From assembly GCA_003118195.1 (NCBI GenBank), contig BEXV01000806.1, positions 79,912 through 96,699 on the forward strand: a stretch of 16,788 nt of DNA, written 5' to 3'. This document shows, one piece after another, positions 12,201-16,788 of the stretch (position 1 is the first letter of the stretch; each line of letters starts with the position of its first letter). The DNA comes from Hemicentrotus pulcherrimus. Taxonomy: Eukaryota; Echinodermata; Echinoidea; Camarodonta; Strongylocentrotidae. The position numbers and the translations under genes are program-made. The notes under the pieces were generated by a model that did not search any database, had not been told where the DNA came from, and worked only from the letters and a program-made list of their open reading frames with translations.

Positions 12201-13472
12201 TGGAAACTAACATTATGAATTCTATTCTCCATCCTTGCAACAACTACTGTTAATACTCTTGGAAAGAATTCCTTGTGTTTTATGTTATCTCTTCCTCCCC
12301 TCTTGTTATTTCTCTCTCTCTTTCTCTACCCCCCCTCTACCCCCCCCCTCTCTCTCTGTCTGTCTCTCTGTCTGTCTGTTTGTGACTCTCTCTGTATCTT
12401 CCTCTTTCTCTACCCTTCTCTCTGTCTGTCTCTCTCTCAATCTCTCTCTCTCCCACTCCCCCTTTCTCTCTCTCCCTGTCATGACCTTTAACTTTCCTCT
12501 CTGAACAGCAAGTATGGGGGAGTTGATATGACAGACGTTTTAATCCATTTCTATGCCTAACAGAAAAGCACATAATAAATAGTAGAATACATGAATTGTT
12601 GGGATATATCCGCAACAAAGAAATATCTGTTGCCACACATTCAATCGTTTTTGACATCATAAAGATTTGATTCATGCTGATAAATTTGAATGAAAAAAGG
12701 GCAACTGGGTTCCCAAGGGAAAAAAACCCTGAACTTAAGCATCAAATTAACAAGTTTAAATCTGCACTAGATAACTCATGCACAGAGGAGGTCAGGAGAT
12801 TTCATTGAATCATTGCCAATACGTGGAAACTAACATAATCAATTCTATTCCCCATCCTTAATACTCTTGGAAAGAGTCCATTGTGTTTTATATTCTTATC
12901 TCTTTCTCCCCCTCTTGATATTGCTCTCTCTCTCTCTCTCTCTCTCTCCATCTCTACATGTCTCTATACATGTCGGTGTCTCTCTGTCTCTCTCACTCTC
13001 TCCCCCACTCTCCCTCTCCCTGTCATGACCTATAACTTTCCTCTCTGAACAGCAAGTATGGGAGAGTTGATATGACAGACGTTTTAATCCATTTCTATGC
13101 CCAACAGAAAAGCACATAATAAATAGTAGAATACACTGTACATGAATTGTTGGGATGTATCCGCAACAAAGAAATATCTGTTGCCACACATTCAATCGTT
13201 TTTGACCTCATAAAGATTTGATTCATGCTGATAAATTTGAATGAAAAAAGGGCAACTGGGTTCCCAAAGAAAAAAACCCAGAACTTAAGCATCAAATTAA
13301 CAAGTTTAAGTCTGCACTAGATAACTCATGCACAGAGGAGGTCGGGAGATTTCATTGAATCATTGCCAAAATGTGGAAACTATCATAATTAATTCTATTC
13401 CCCATCCTTAAGACTCTTGGAAAGAGTCTATTGTGTTTCATATTCTTATCTCTTTCTCCCCCTCTTGATATT

Positions 13473-13507
<35 letters not shown>

Positions 13508-14237
13508 CTCTACATGTCTCTATACATGTCTGTGTCTCTCTGTCTCTCTCACTGTCTCTCTCACTGTCTCTCTCACTCTCTCTCTTACTCTCCCTCTCCC
13601 TGTCATGACCTCTAATTTTCCTCTCTGAACAGCAAGTATGGGGAGTTGATACGACAGACGTTTTAATCCATTTCTATGCACCACAGAAAAACCCATAATA
13701 ACAAGTTCAAATCTGCATTAGATAACCCTAATTTGTCAGTACACACAGAGGAGAGAGATTAATTTCACTTTCAGTATTAGCATAAGATGCTCATTGTCAC
13801 CATAGCTTGTAACTCTAAGGCCGTCGATTCTACCAAAATCTAACCTGATGCTGGGTTAAGGCTTTTGTTCAAAATCAGGTTTAACAAAGTTAGTCTAAGG
13901 TCTAAGTTTCCAATTGTTATACATGATTTAAAACCCATGGTCGGGTAAATAGTAGAATACAGAACTCAGAGTTTATCCAATGGAATACATCATCATATTA
14001 ATGCACTGCTTTTAAGCTTGAAGAATATTAATAAACAGGAATGCTGATAAGCAACCTTTAGATATCGAGTCTGTTTGGATATATGACTTACATGTACATG
14101 CACATGCAGATTTAAGAAACAGTGCAACATGTTCTTACCTTTTGCATCAAAGAATTCTTCGTCTGAACTATCCGAGTCCTGCTGTATGCTATCCATATGC
14201 CAGTGAGCTAGCATGTGACTATTGGATTCTCTGGAAC
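126..14237 (-). CDS. PITPNM: RdgB/Nir/PITPNM-family lipid transfer protein, partial gene (11 internal exons)
   Basis: Eleven exons on the minus strand join into 660 open codons: 14139-14237, 8550-8633, 7714-7963, 6297-6507, 5140-5525, 4087-4331, 3301-3471, 2046-2183, 1574-1734, 1211-1327 and 126-245. Every intron is GT..AG, and exon phases match at all ten junctions. Counting full codons from 14235, the product has an FFAT-like motif (residues 27-33), a GDCMG motif (219-223), a Ser/Thr/Pro-rich linker (about 240-330), a DDHD domain (about 390-581) and the segment toward LNS2 (582-660). Known family proteins transfer phosphatidylinositol and phosphatidic acid at ER-plasma membrane contacts in phosphoinositide signalling. 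The PITP domain, LNS2 domain, start and stop codons are outside the window. Which vertebrate paralogue (PITPNM1, 2 or 3) is closest was not resolved; invertebrates commonly have one rdgB gene. Similarity was judged from remembered family sequence, not from a search. Confidence 0.93.
357..533. mobile_element. MITE-like element with 14-bp terminal inverted repeats, full copy
   Basis: The element is 177 bp and starts tacagtcaaacctg and ends caggtttgactgta, a perfect 14-bp inverted repeat. The interior repeats the motif gtctttgtagacaggt. It encodes nothing. A second, truncated copy in opposite orientation lies at 4374-4505. It lies in the intron between exons j and k. Movement by a transposase supplied elsewhere is inferred from its structure. 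Confidence 0.8.
573..957 (+). mobile_element. tRNA-derived SINE-like element
   Basis: A box A-like segment (tggtacagtggttc, near 577-591) and a canonical box B (gggttcaaatccc, near 620-632) resemble a tRNA head with internal RNA polymerase III promoter. About 300 bp of unrelated body follows, then a 3' tail of ATT repeats (attatcattattattatta, to about 957). This head-body-tail order is typical of SINEs. No functional tRNA fold is intact. Boundaries are approximate and no target-site duplication was established. Confidence 0.72.
1211..1327 (-). CDS. PITPNM: PITPNM exon j: [10 protein letters not shown] segment
   Basis: This 117-nt exon is phase 0 at both ends, with acceptor ttaatgctgcag and donor gtgag. 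The product ends [20 protein letters not shown], matching [16 protein letters not shown] / PREKWLRKRTQVKLRN in vertebrate PITPNM proteins. The first half ([13 protein letters not shown]) is variable. This basic block joins the DDHD domain to the C-terminal LNS2 part. Skipping this exon alone would keep the frame. Confidence 0.96.
1527..1556. repeat. CT microsatellite with an undetermined base
   Basis: A short run of CT repeats follows the single ambiguous base N at 1528, in the intron between exons i and j. The N suggests sequencing difficulty at the repeat edge. Confidence 0.8.
1574..1734 (-). CDS. PITPNM: PITPNM exon i: end of DDHD domain
   Basis: This 161-nt exon is phase 1 to phase 0, with a T-rich tract before the acceptor (gattttttttcag) and donor gtaag. 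It encodes [40 protein letters not shown] and IAFILRQ, nearly identical in pattern to vertebrate ITAKWWGSKRIDYALYCP and [18 protein letters not shown]. His565 (FHASYW) and Asp573 (STD) are the likely H and final D of DDHD, so all four name-giving residues are present across exons f, g and i. A longer open frame through the same DNA is in a different frame and is not the protein. Confidence 0.97.
1735..2045. other. Intron between exons h and i, nothing recognised
   Basis: This 311-bp AT-rich intron separates exons h and i. Apart from the two splice sites I see no repeat, RNA gene or conserved motif. Confidence 0.7.
2046..2183 (-). CDS. PITPNM: PITPNM exon h: variable loop within DDHD
   Basis: This 138-nt exon is phase 1 to phase 1, with acceptor gttattacag and donor gtaag. 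Its start ([13 protein letters not shown]) aligns with the ADALHTHSPLFLEG segment that follows GDG in vertebrate Nir proteins. The rest is a low-conservation loop rich in Gly, Ser and Glu, including [10 protein letters not shown], a basic-x-Ser context typical of PKA-type phosphorylation sites (prediction only). Family members vary greatly in length here. Phase and flanking exons support inclusion. Confidence 0.88.
2196..2208 (+). promoter_or_regulatory. Perfect DR1 nuclear-receptor half-site pair
   Basis: AGGTCA-A-AGGTCA is a perfect direct repeat with one-base spacing, the consensus for RXR/HNF4/PPAR-type receptors. It lies 13 bases upstream of exon h in gene orientation. On the minus strand it reads tgacctttgacct, which also forms much of the pyrimidine tract before the acceptor. 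It may simply be a pyrimidine tract that fits the consensus by chance. Confidence 0.35.
2933..3204. mobile_element. Fold-back element with 49-bp terminal inverted repeats
   Basis: Positions 2933-2981 and 3156-3204 are inverted copies with about four differences, beginning aacatatttgtggcttaaca. The 174-bp interior carries a tRNA-like head described separately. Such a stem with a short loop is typical of non-autonomous DNA transposons or fold-back elements. No transposase is present. It lies in the intron between exons g and h. Confidence 0.8.
3053..3130 (+). mobile_element. tRNA-like sequence inside the fold-back element
   Basis: ttggtggtagagtc resembles box A and ggttcaaatcc (3101-3111) is a perfect box B. 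Between them, ctgc-ctggcaa-gcag forms an anticodon stem-loop with GGC at the anticodon position. An A-rich tail follows at 3123-3138. The acceptor stem does not pair convincingly, so it is read as a tRNA-derived SINE head and not a working tRNA gene. Confidence 0.6.
3301..3471 (-). CDS. PITPNM: PITPNM exon g: DDHD domain, DPSAxRLEP block
   Basis: This 171-nt exon is phase 1 to phase 1, with acceptor cttcaacctccag and donor gtaag. It encodes [29 protein letters not shown] and [10 protein letters not shown]. The vertebrate match is [25 protein letters not shown] with RYQRFPLGDG, among the most conserved parts of the family. Asp443 of the DP pair is the likely second D of DDHD. The exon is slightly GC-rich and sits between AT-rich introns. 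Confidence 0.96.
3545..3658 (-). pseudogene. Relic of a non-LTR retrotransposon reverse transcriptase
   Basis: The minus strand reads VPQGSVLG and then, after a shift of frame, [13 protein letters not shown] and finally FYFYA. These are the hallmark blocks of the reverse transcriptase palm in LINE elements (a GxPQGSxLGP block, an LF-x-Y-TSPL block, and the start of the YADD block). The remnant is about 115 bp, frameshifted, and lacks the catalytic Asp pair, so it is dead. It lies in the intron between exons f and g. Assignment to the CR1/Jockey/L2 side of LINEs is a guess from the YTSPL wording. Confidence 0.65.
4087..4331 (-). CDS. PITPNM: PITPNM exon f: start of DDHD domain
   Basis: This 245-nt exon is phase 2 to phase 1, with acceptor ctccaccccatgcag and donor gtaag. 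It begins with a basic, Ser-rich linker ([20 protein letters not shown]) and ends with [20 protein letters not shown] and [11 protein letters not shown]. This is the highly conserved opening of the DDHD domain (vertebrate [20 protein letters not shown]). Asp396 of VDFEV is the likely first D of the domain's name. The frame of residues 344-360 was fixed by the phase of the previous exon and the only good acceptor at 4332-4333. Confidence 0.95.
4374..4505. mobile_element. Second MITE copy, truncated and inverted
   Basis: It starts tacagtcaaacctgctttag and continues as the reverse complement of the element at 357-533, through tgtctacaaaggccact, then stops. About 45 bp including the other terminal repeat are missing. 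The two copies therefore lie in opposite orientation in different introns of the same gene. Confidence 0.8.
4715..4935 (+). mobile_element. SINE-like element with ATT tail
   Basis: It opens with a box A-like gtggtcgagtggtttaa (4721-4737), lacks a clear box B, and ends in cctataattattattattg. The body has the segment gctataatggcagctagggt and a 3' part reading aatttctatataaacagtgc. The tRNA-like start with an ATT-rich tail suggests a degenerate SINE. Boundaries are estimates. The rest of this intron (4506-4714, 4936-5139) shows nothing recognised. Confidence 0.55.
5140..5525 (-). CDS. PITPNM: PITPNM exon e: GDCMG motif plus Ser/Thr/Pro linker
   Basis: This is the largest visible exon, 386 nt, phase 0 to phase 2. 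The acceptor is ctttctctttcccag and the donor is gtaca. It opens with [18 protein letters not shown], matching the vertebrate VCLIGDCVGGLLAFDA. The motif sits where lipases of the PA-PLA1/DDHD family carry GxSxG, but Cys replaces the catalytic Ser; this supports a binding rather than hydrolytic role, by inference. After it comes a low-complexity segment of about 90 residues rich in Pro, Ser, Thr and Asn (for example [20 protein letters not shown]), likely disordered. It ends with [12 protein letters not shown], comparable to the SKSNIDIS segment of vertebrate paralogues. The region is GC-richer than its flanks, and so throws shadow reading frames on both strands. Confidence 0.94.
5526..6296. 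other. Intron between exons d and e, nothing recognised
   Basis: This 771-bp intron has no repeat or conserved reading frame that I recognise. A 68-codon frame at 5766-5972 on the plus strand has no familiar motif and is not considered a gene. The stretch 6040-6230 is less AT-rich than the rest but is unassigned. Confidence 0.6.
6297..6507 (-). CDS. PITPNM: PITPNM exon d
   Basis: This 211-nt exon is phase 2 to phase 0, with acceptor tctcatgcag and donor gtaag. It encodes [40 protein letters not shown] and GHGFQGQ. These match the family segment reading IPLAALPLLAISSPQY, AVATVIERANQVYREFLKS and GIGFSGQ. The exon ends exactly before the GDCMG motif that opens the next exon. The first part (residues 145-165, rich in Ser, Asp and Asn) differs from vertebrates and looks like a surface loop. 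The short direct reading frame continuing past the donor at 6296 is intronic. Confidence 0.95.
6606..6830 (+). mobile_element. tRNA-Met-like SINE
   Basis: tagcttagttggtaga (near 6615-6630) matches box A, and gggctcgatacc (6658-6669) matches box B. Between them, the loop ctcataa (6639-6645) puts CAT at the anticodon position, as in tRNA-Met. The 3' part (tctggttgcttactaacaag onward) is a non-tRNA body. The 3' end is not sharply defined. Confidence 0.65.
6831..7490. other. Unassigned intronic stretch with a direct-repeat block
   Basis: This 660-bp stretch of the intron between exons c and d has plus-strand frames at 6920-7165 and 7184-7390 without recognisable motifs. The block 7265-7313 (atcaaatctatcctaagaga and following) recurs at 7653-7706 beside exon c. 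The stretch is therefore partly built from the same local duplication as the pseudo-exon. No mobile element family was recognised. Confidence 0.5.
7516..7645 (-). pseudogene. Partial, open duplicate of PITPNM exon c
   Basis: The stretch 7516-7646 matches 7714-7844 of exon c with 9 substitutions in 131 bases and no indel. It keeps the reading frame, the exon's 3' end and a donor (gtaaag). The encoded 43 residues differ from exon c at four positions (Phe to Tyr, Arg to Ser, Ala to Thr, Gln to His). The first 119 bases of exon c are absent. An in-frame TAA ends two bases before 7645, but a weak AG there (7647-7646) would give phase 1, the same entry phase as exon c. So it is either a decaying fragment or a cryptic alternative exon lacking the first beta strand. 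The pyrimidine tract is poor, which favours the fragment. Confidence 0.75.
7653..7706. repeat. Direct-repeat block next to exon c
   Basis: atcaaatctatcctaagaga and the following bases to about 7706 repeat the block at 7265-7313, including the shared aagctacaaattt. The spacing is about 388 bp, close to twice the 198-bp offset between exon c and its partial copy, which suggests repeated local duplication. Confidence 0.6.
7714..7963 (-). CDS. PITPNM: PITPNM exon c: conserved HGGN..AHFP region
   Basis: This 250-nt exon is phase 1 to phase 2, with acceptor ttcctccatcag and donor gtaac. The product has a hydrophobic strand ([15 protein letters not shown]), then [29 protein letters not shown] and CHEAFSLIT. 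In vertebrate Nir1/Nir3 the matching segments read LLLVLHGGNILD, TRAHFPAALGHI and SEAFSLV, so the family assignment is firm. This region begins the alpha/beta-hydrolase-like body that ends in the DDHD domain. The 3' half of the exon (7714-7844) is duplicated nearby at 7516-7646 with 9 differences in 131 bases. Confidence 0.95.
8034..8136. mobile_element. Fragment of an inverted-repeat element
   Basis: These 103 bp match the right half of the element at 9673-9972, starting tgcttttgaatata and ending acttaggatctttgtgaaac. The left half and its terminal repeat are missing. The rest of the intron between exons b and c (8137-8549) shows nothing recognised. Confidence 0.7.
8550..8633 (-). CDS. PITPNM: PITPNM exon b: acidic linker after FFAT
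   Basis: This 84-nt exon is phase 1 to phase 1, with acceptor tttgtag and donor gttcg, a weaker donor than the others. The first base pair of codon completion gives Asp, so the FFAT core reads EFFDAKD across the splice. It then encodes an acidic stretch ([12 protein letters not shown]) and SHWSSEDVL, which resembles the KWSSNDL / KWNSNDF segment that follows the FFAT motif in vertebrate Nir proteins. That resemblance places the exon correctly between FFAT and the first conserved beta strand of the following domain. It is the least conserved exon of the set, so the assignment relies on phase, position and this short motif. Confidence 0.82.
8636..8980. other. Start of the long intron, nothing recognised
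   Basis: AT-rich intron sequence beside exon b without conserved frames or recognised repeats. Confidence 0.6.
8981..9470. repeat. Pyrimidine-rich block with an internal tandem duplication
   Basis: About 490 bp almost free of purine runs on the plus strand, with CT and CCT microsatellites. Two stretches about 229 bp apart are diverged copies: one starts at 9083 (atgtttattccttgcccgtt) and the other near 9312 (atgtttatcccttgccc), each with ccttctata or ccttctaca and a cagagat motif. The Leu/Ser/Pro reading frames through it are by-products of composition. Confidence 0.75.
9673..9972. mobile_element. MITE-like element with 26-27-bp terminal inverted repeats
   Basis: The left end agggggtgtttcacaaagat (9673-9699) and the right end (9947-9972, ending tgtgaacaccccct) are inverted copies with a single-base indel. 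The 300-bp element encodes nothing. Part of its right half recurs at 8034-8136. A non-autonomous DNA transposon is inferred. Confidence 0.8.
9973..11385. other. Long-intron interior, nothing firm recognised
   Basis: About 1.4 kb. The part from 10260 to 10640 is less AT-rich, with CpGs, and includes a short hairpin (gtggccc at 10328 pairing with gggccac). From 10680 the sequence is strongly AT-rich. The frame at 10492-10689 has no recognisable motif. No exon-like segment fitting the PITPNM protein was found. Confidence 0.5.
11386..11596. repeat. Imperfect inverted repeat, possible MITE relic
   Basis: caaaacagcatgcatgc at the left pairs imperfectly with gcatccatgcattttg at the right. Further in, caaccttacatagcaacaa (11439 onward) pairs with ttgttgctaggttgg (11525 onward). 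The whole 211-bp stretch could fold on itself. No intact termini or target duplication were defined. Confidence 0.5.
11597..11968. other. Intronic stretch, nothing recognised
   Basis: AT-rich. A plus-strand 75-codon frame (11633-11860) is without recognisable domain and is not called. Confidence 0.5.
11969..13700. repeat. Threefold tandem repeat with internal CT microsatellites
   Basis: Three units start at 11969, 12590 and 13141, each with catgaattgt near the start, then tatctgttgccacacattca, gggcaactgggttcccaa, a CT-rich tract, and finally ctgaacagcaagtatggg and gacagacgttttaatccatt. Unit lengths are about 621, 551 and 560 bp. Units two and three are more alike than either is to unit one, so they likely arose by a later duplication. 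The difference in length lies partly in the CT tract. Small minus-strand frames (for example within 12337-12675 and 12896-13195) repeat with the unit and have no recognisable domain. Confidence 0.85.
13701..13956. repeat. Broken fourth unit of the tandem repeat
   Basis: aacaagttcaaatctgcatt near 13698-13720 and acacagaggagagagatt match the middle of the tandem unit. aaatagtagaatac near 13947 matches its end. Between them lies unrelated sequence, which may be an insertion with weak inverted ends (aacctgatgctgggtt and aaaacccatggtcggg). Confidence 0.5.
14139..14237 (-). CDS. PITPNM: PITPNM exon a: FFAT motif exon
   Basis: The first visible exon is 99 nt, entered in phase 1 and left in phase 1. 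The acceptor follows a strong pyrimidine tract (ttttttctcttccag) and the donor is gtaag. It encodes a Ser-rich start, then [19 protein letters not shown], where EFFDAK is the core of an FFAT motif preceded by an acidic serine tract. In Nir/RdgB proteins this motif binds the MSP domain of VAP-A/VAP-B and places the protein on the ER. The last motif residue, Asp, is completed by the next exon 5.5 kb away. Because the exon begins mid-codon, an upstream exon must exist, and it was not found in the 2.55 kb up to the window end. The methionines at residues 8 and 14 could only be starts in a shorter isoform. Confidence 0.92.
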
Positions 14238-14290
14238 CTGGAAGAGAAAAAAATATTGAACAACATCAGTTGCAGATTTATAATCTGACC

Positions 14291-14452
14291 TGGGCCCTGT
14301 ATTACAAAGAGTTGATATCAATCGCAACTTATTTGTGATTGATATCAATCACAACTATGTACATAAGAGATGGGAGACTGCAAACTTGTGATTGATTGGA
14401 GGACTTGATATTGATTCGGATCAATATCAACTCTTTGTAAGACGGGGCCCTG
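14291..14452. mobile_element. Short MITE-like inverted-repeat element
   Basis: The left end tgggccctgtattacaaaga and the following gttgatatcaat pair with the right end, atatcaactctttgtaagac then ggggccct. The interior also has tandem attgatatcaatca motifs. About 160 bp, noncoding. It lies 53 bp upstream of the FFAT exon in gene orientation. Confidence 0.75.
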
Positions 14453-14501
14453 GTCGACAATGATGGGGATCTGATTATTCTAGTGTATAACCTATAGGTA
14501 T

Positions 14502-14602
14502 AATGATGATGATGATGCTAATGTTGATGATGATGATGATGATTAGTGATTGATGACGATGACATGATGATGATGATGATTGATGACGATGACATGATGA
14601 TG

Positions 14603-14634
<32 letters not shown>

Positions 14635-14700
14635 GGTGATGATGATGGTGGTGATGATGATGATGATGATGATGATGATTAATGACGATGACATGATGAC

Positions 14701-14734
<34 letters not shown>

Positions 14735-14784
14735 CTGAGGATGATGATGATGATGATGATGATGGTGATGATGGTGATGATGAT
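14502..14784. repeat. GAT trinucleotide microsatellite
   Basis: About 280 bp of nearly pure GAT/ATC repeats with interruptions (gatgacgatgacatgatg occurs three times, near 14550, 14581 and 14683). The apparent poly-His, poly-Met and poly-Ile frames come from composition only. Confidence 0.95.
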
Positions 14785-14860
14785 CCAATCCAATCCAATC
14801 CAGGAATTTATAAAGCGCCATGTACTAGTTGCCTAATCAAAGGCGCTGATGAGACTCAAA
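14783..14860. mobile_element. ATCCA repeats with SINE-like 3' end
   Basis: Four ATCCA units are followed by ggaatttataaagcgccatg and, shortly after, aaaggcgctgatgag. The tttataaagcgc wording resembles the 3' part of the SINE-like element at 4715-4935. It is probably a 5'-truncated repeat; the family is not established. Confidence 0.45.
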
Positions 14861-15600
14861 AACTTCCAAAAATGTTTGTTTTGATTCTAACTGGGAAGGA
14901 CAAAAAAGCAGCGACTAATGGCAAGCAATCTGAAATAGTTATGCCTTTAGTTGAGTCCTGAAAGTGGATAACTGTTGACAAAATCATGGTATTAATGGTG
15001 ACAATAAGACAATAATATCCATGAAAAGGATCACAATCATTATCATCCAAGTTTTTAGTAAATGTCGATGAGGTCCTACAGGCAAAGTGAATCATTGCCT
15101 ACGACTTTGAAACGACAAAATGCATAGAACCTAAATGCGTAAAAAACAAGCTTACCCAGATGCATTGCTCCGAATCACAACTAATCCTCATTCTCTATAA
15201 TCCTCAAATATGACAGAAAAAGAAGTTCACATAGCACTAAAACCTTTTGCAGACCGTGAAGGAAATCTGCTGATGTAGGTATTAACCTAACACACAAAGA
15301 TGCTGCAAGGGGTCGCACGTCATGCAGAACTCCATAATAAACAAGCGTAGATGCCTTAACAAGTGTATAACTGCGACTGTGCGTGTATGTACCTCGGCAC
15401 AGAAGCTTCCACCTCCTCTTCGATCCACCTCCCCAATCTCAAAGAAAGATTGTCATAATATCTCAAATCTGGGCCACTTTTGTGCCACTGTCAACCTCAA
15501 GTTTCACCCATTTTCAAATGCTCCACGCGCACCGCTTGATTCCAATGCAACTGGATATGTCGTCCAGGGCCTGCACCTGGCCCCCGCTTGCATCTGGTGT
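14861..15600. other. Upstream intron, no exon recognised
   Basis: No segment resembling the PITP domain or Ser-rich linker was found. 15380-15600 is richer in C and G than its flanks and has open frames on both strands without recognisable motifs. It could be an untranslated exon or a repeat. Confidence 0.45.
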
Positions 15601-15975
15601 GCAAAATGTTTTGGTCGTTATAGCGGAGCTGTGTTCATACCAGGAGCAATGTGGCATTGAAATCAGAATCAATTCTGGTGTTCAAAAAACGTATTGGCTG
15701 TTAAATATACAAGAGCTGCATTCATAGGTAGAACGATATGGAAGTGATCTGCAGATCAACTTTATCAACAAAATACATCAGGCTCTAAATTTGGCATGCG
15801 TGATGTTTTCATTGTTTTATTAGGGCTGTGTTTACACACAAATCAATACTGATTTGAATCATGTATATCCACTAATGATATTACACTACCGGTATACATT
15901 TTTCATGCATTATGCAGTGGTTTATATATCAGGGCTGTGTTCACACGAGAAGCAATACTGAGATGGAATAAAGAT
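15601..15975. repeat. Four degenerate copies of a GGGCTGTGTTCACAC motif
   Basis: Related stretches occur near 15621 (tagcggagctgtgttcatac), 15706 (acaagagctgcattcatagg), 15820 (ttagggctgtgtttacac) and 15929 (tcagggctgtgttcacac). Most are followed by an agaagcaatact-like segment. Spacing is about 85 to 115 bp. They look like an old, eroded tandem repeat. Confidence 0.6.
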
Positions 15976-16788
15976 CATCCACTCTATCAATGATATCTAT
16001 TAGGCTATAAATCACGTTTGCCAAACGCACAAATCAAAATTCCAATACGATGCAAGACACAGCTAATGTAGGATGGATAAGTCACACGTCCCTGAAATCA
16101 ACCGTTGTTAGGGTTGATGACGTAATTAGAACGTGAATGCAAACATGTCACATGACCATGGCTTATAATGCTCTCAGTCTCGATTCCTCTCGGCACTAGT
16201 TTTTTGAAAATATCCGCATCCCAGCAGATCTATTTCTCATATAAATGCAAATTGCTTATTGGATGCACGTAGATGCAATTCTAAATCTAATGTAAGTGAT
16301 GAAAATGTGAGTCGGTAGAGGGGACTCTCCCCGAGCTTTCCCTCTCTACCTCTAAAAAGTGATTTTAATTATCTATCGAAATTGAACTTGACATGTGAAG
16401 GCTCGTTCTGACATGGCATAATGAGCCACCTAAACACAAAATGCTGCAGTAAACGGGTGAAAACAGGTGAAAAACATTGCTGTGCAAAGCAAAGGCACCA
16501 ATGCCTCCATGTTTTAATATAAAGAATCTATGTAAAGCGCAGTGTAATGTCATTATCATTTCCAATAAGGTTTTTAAATTTTTAAAAAAGAAACTCAAAG
16601 CTTCAATTCAAAGCATGTACGTTAGAAGGCGTGTTCCCATTTGAGCCATAACAAGAACAGAAATAATACAGTTTATATTTAAAAACAAAAAATTACATTA
16701 AAGGTAAAGACCAGTATTGGAAACGCCCCAATTTCAAAAAATGAAATGGAAGCTCTCATTACCAATCATGTGAAAGAATATGTTTTGA
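15976..16788. other. Right edge, nothing recognised
   Basis: AT-rich noncoding sequence. A minus-strand 77-codon frame at 16365-16598 has no recognisable domain or convincing splice sites that would fit the PITPNM gene. Confidence 0.5.

Noticed and set aside
12235..13628. Small reading frames in the tandem array
   Set aside because: They are made of CT microsatellite or recur with the repeat unit, overlap on both strands, and lack any recognised domain.
14518..14836. Poly-His, poly-Met/Asp and poly-Ile reading frames of about 90 codons
   Set aside because: They come entirely from the GAT trinucleotide microsatellite and have no non-repeat coding signal.
15322..15727. Overlapping plus-strand frames of 112 and 114 codons
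   Set aside because: No recognised motif, two frames overlap with equal claim, and the end runs into the degenerate repeat.
16315..16357. Hairpin formed by ggtagagggga and tccctctctacc
   Set aside because: Pairing is short and imperfect, with no neighbouring structure or repeat to support a function.

Overview
This is an intron-rich animal nuclear sequence. Eleven consecutive internal exons of one protein-coding gene lie on the minus strand, spliced 5' to 3' from 14237 down to 126. All have GT..AG boundaries and compatible phases. Joined, they give 660 uninterrupted codons. The product is recognisable as a membrane-associated phosphatidylinositol transfer protein of the RdgB/Nir/PITPNM family. 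The visible part covers the FFAT-type acidic motif, the conserved region around a GDCMG motif, the DDHD domain and the start of the segment leading to the LNS2 domain. The N-terminal PITP domain would lie beyond 16788, and the LNS2 domain and stop codon would lie below position 1. No gene start, promoter or terminator can be identified here.

The host is probably a marine deuterostome, most likely an echinoderm such as a sea urchin. This is an inference from the metazoan gene, the many small introns (about 0.25 to 1.2 kb, plus one of 5.5 kb), several different tRNA-derived SINEs, and short inverted-repeat elements of the kind I associate with sea urchin DNA. The species was not established.

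Layout: 1-18 is a poly-G run. 126-8633 holds ten exons, with introns carrying MITEs, SINE-like elements, a fold-back element and a reverse transcriptase relic. At 7516-7645 a diverged but still open partial copy of the exon at 7714-7963 lies in the next intron. The long intron 8634-14138 is mostly repeats: a duplicated pyrimidine-rich block, two inverted-repeat elements, and a threefold tandem repeat of about 550-620 bp with CT microsatellites inside each unit. 14139-14237 is the FFAT exon. 14238-16788 contains a short inverted-repeat element, a GAT microsatellite, SINE-like sequence and a degenerate fourfold motif, but no exon I could recognise.

Function: by family knowledge, the protein would work at endoplasmic reticulum-plasma membrane contacts. 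The FFAT motif binds VAP proteins, the PITP domain exchanges phosphatidylinositol and phosphatidic acid, and the DDHD/LNS2 part reads phosphatidic acid and diacylglycerol. I saw no evidence of a novel multi-gene system. The most interesting local features are the open partial exon duplication, the FFAT motif split by a 5.5 kb intron, and the repeat architecture.
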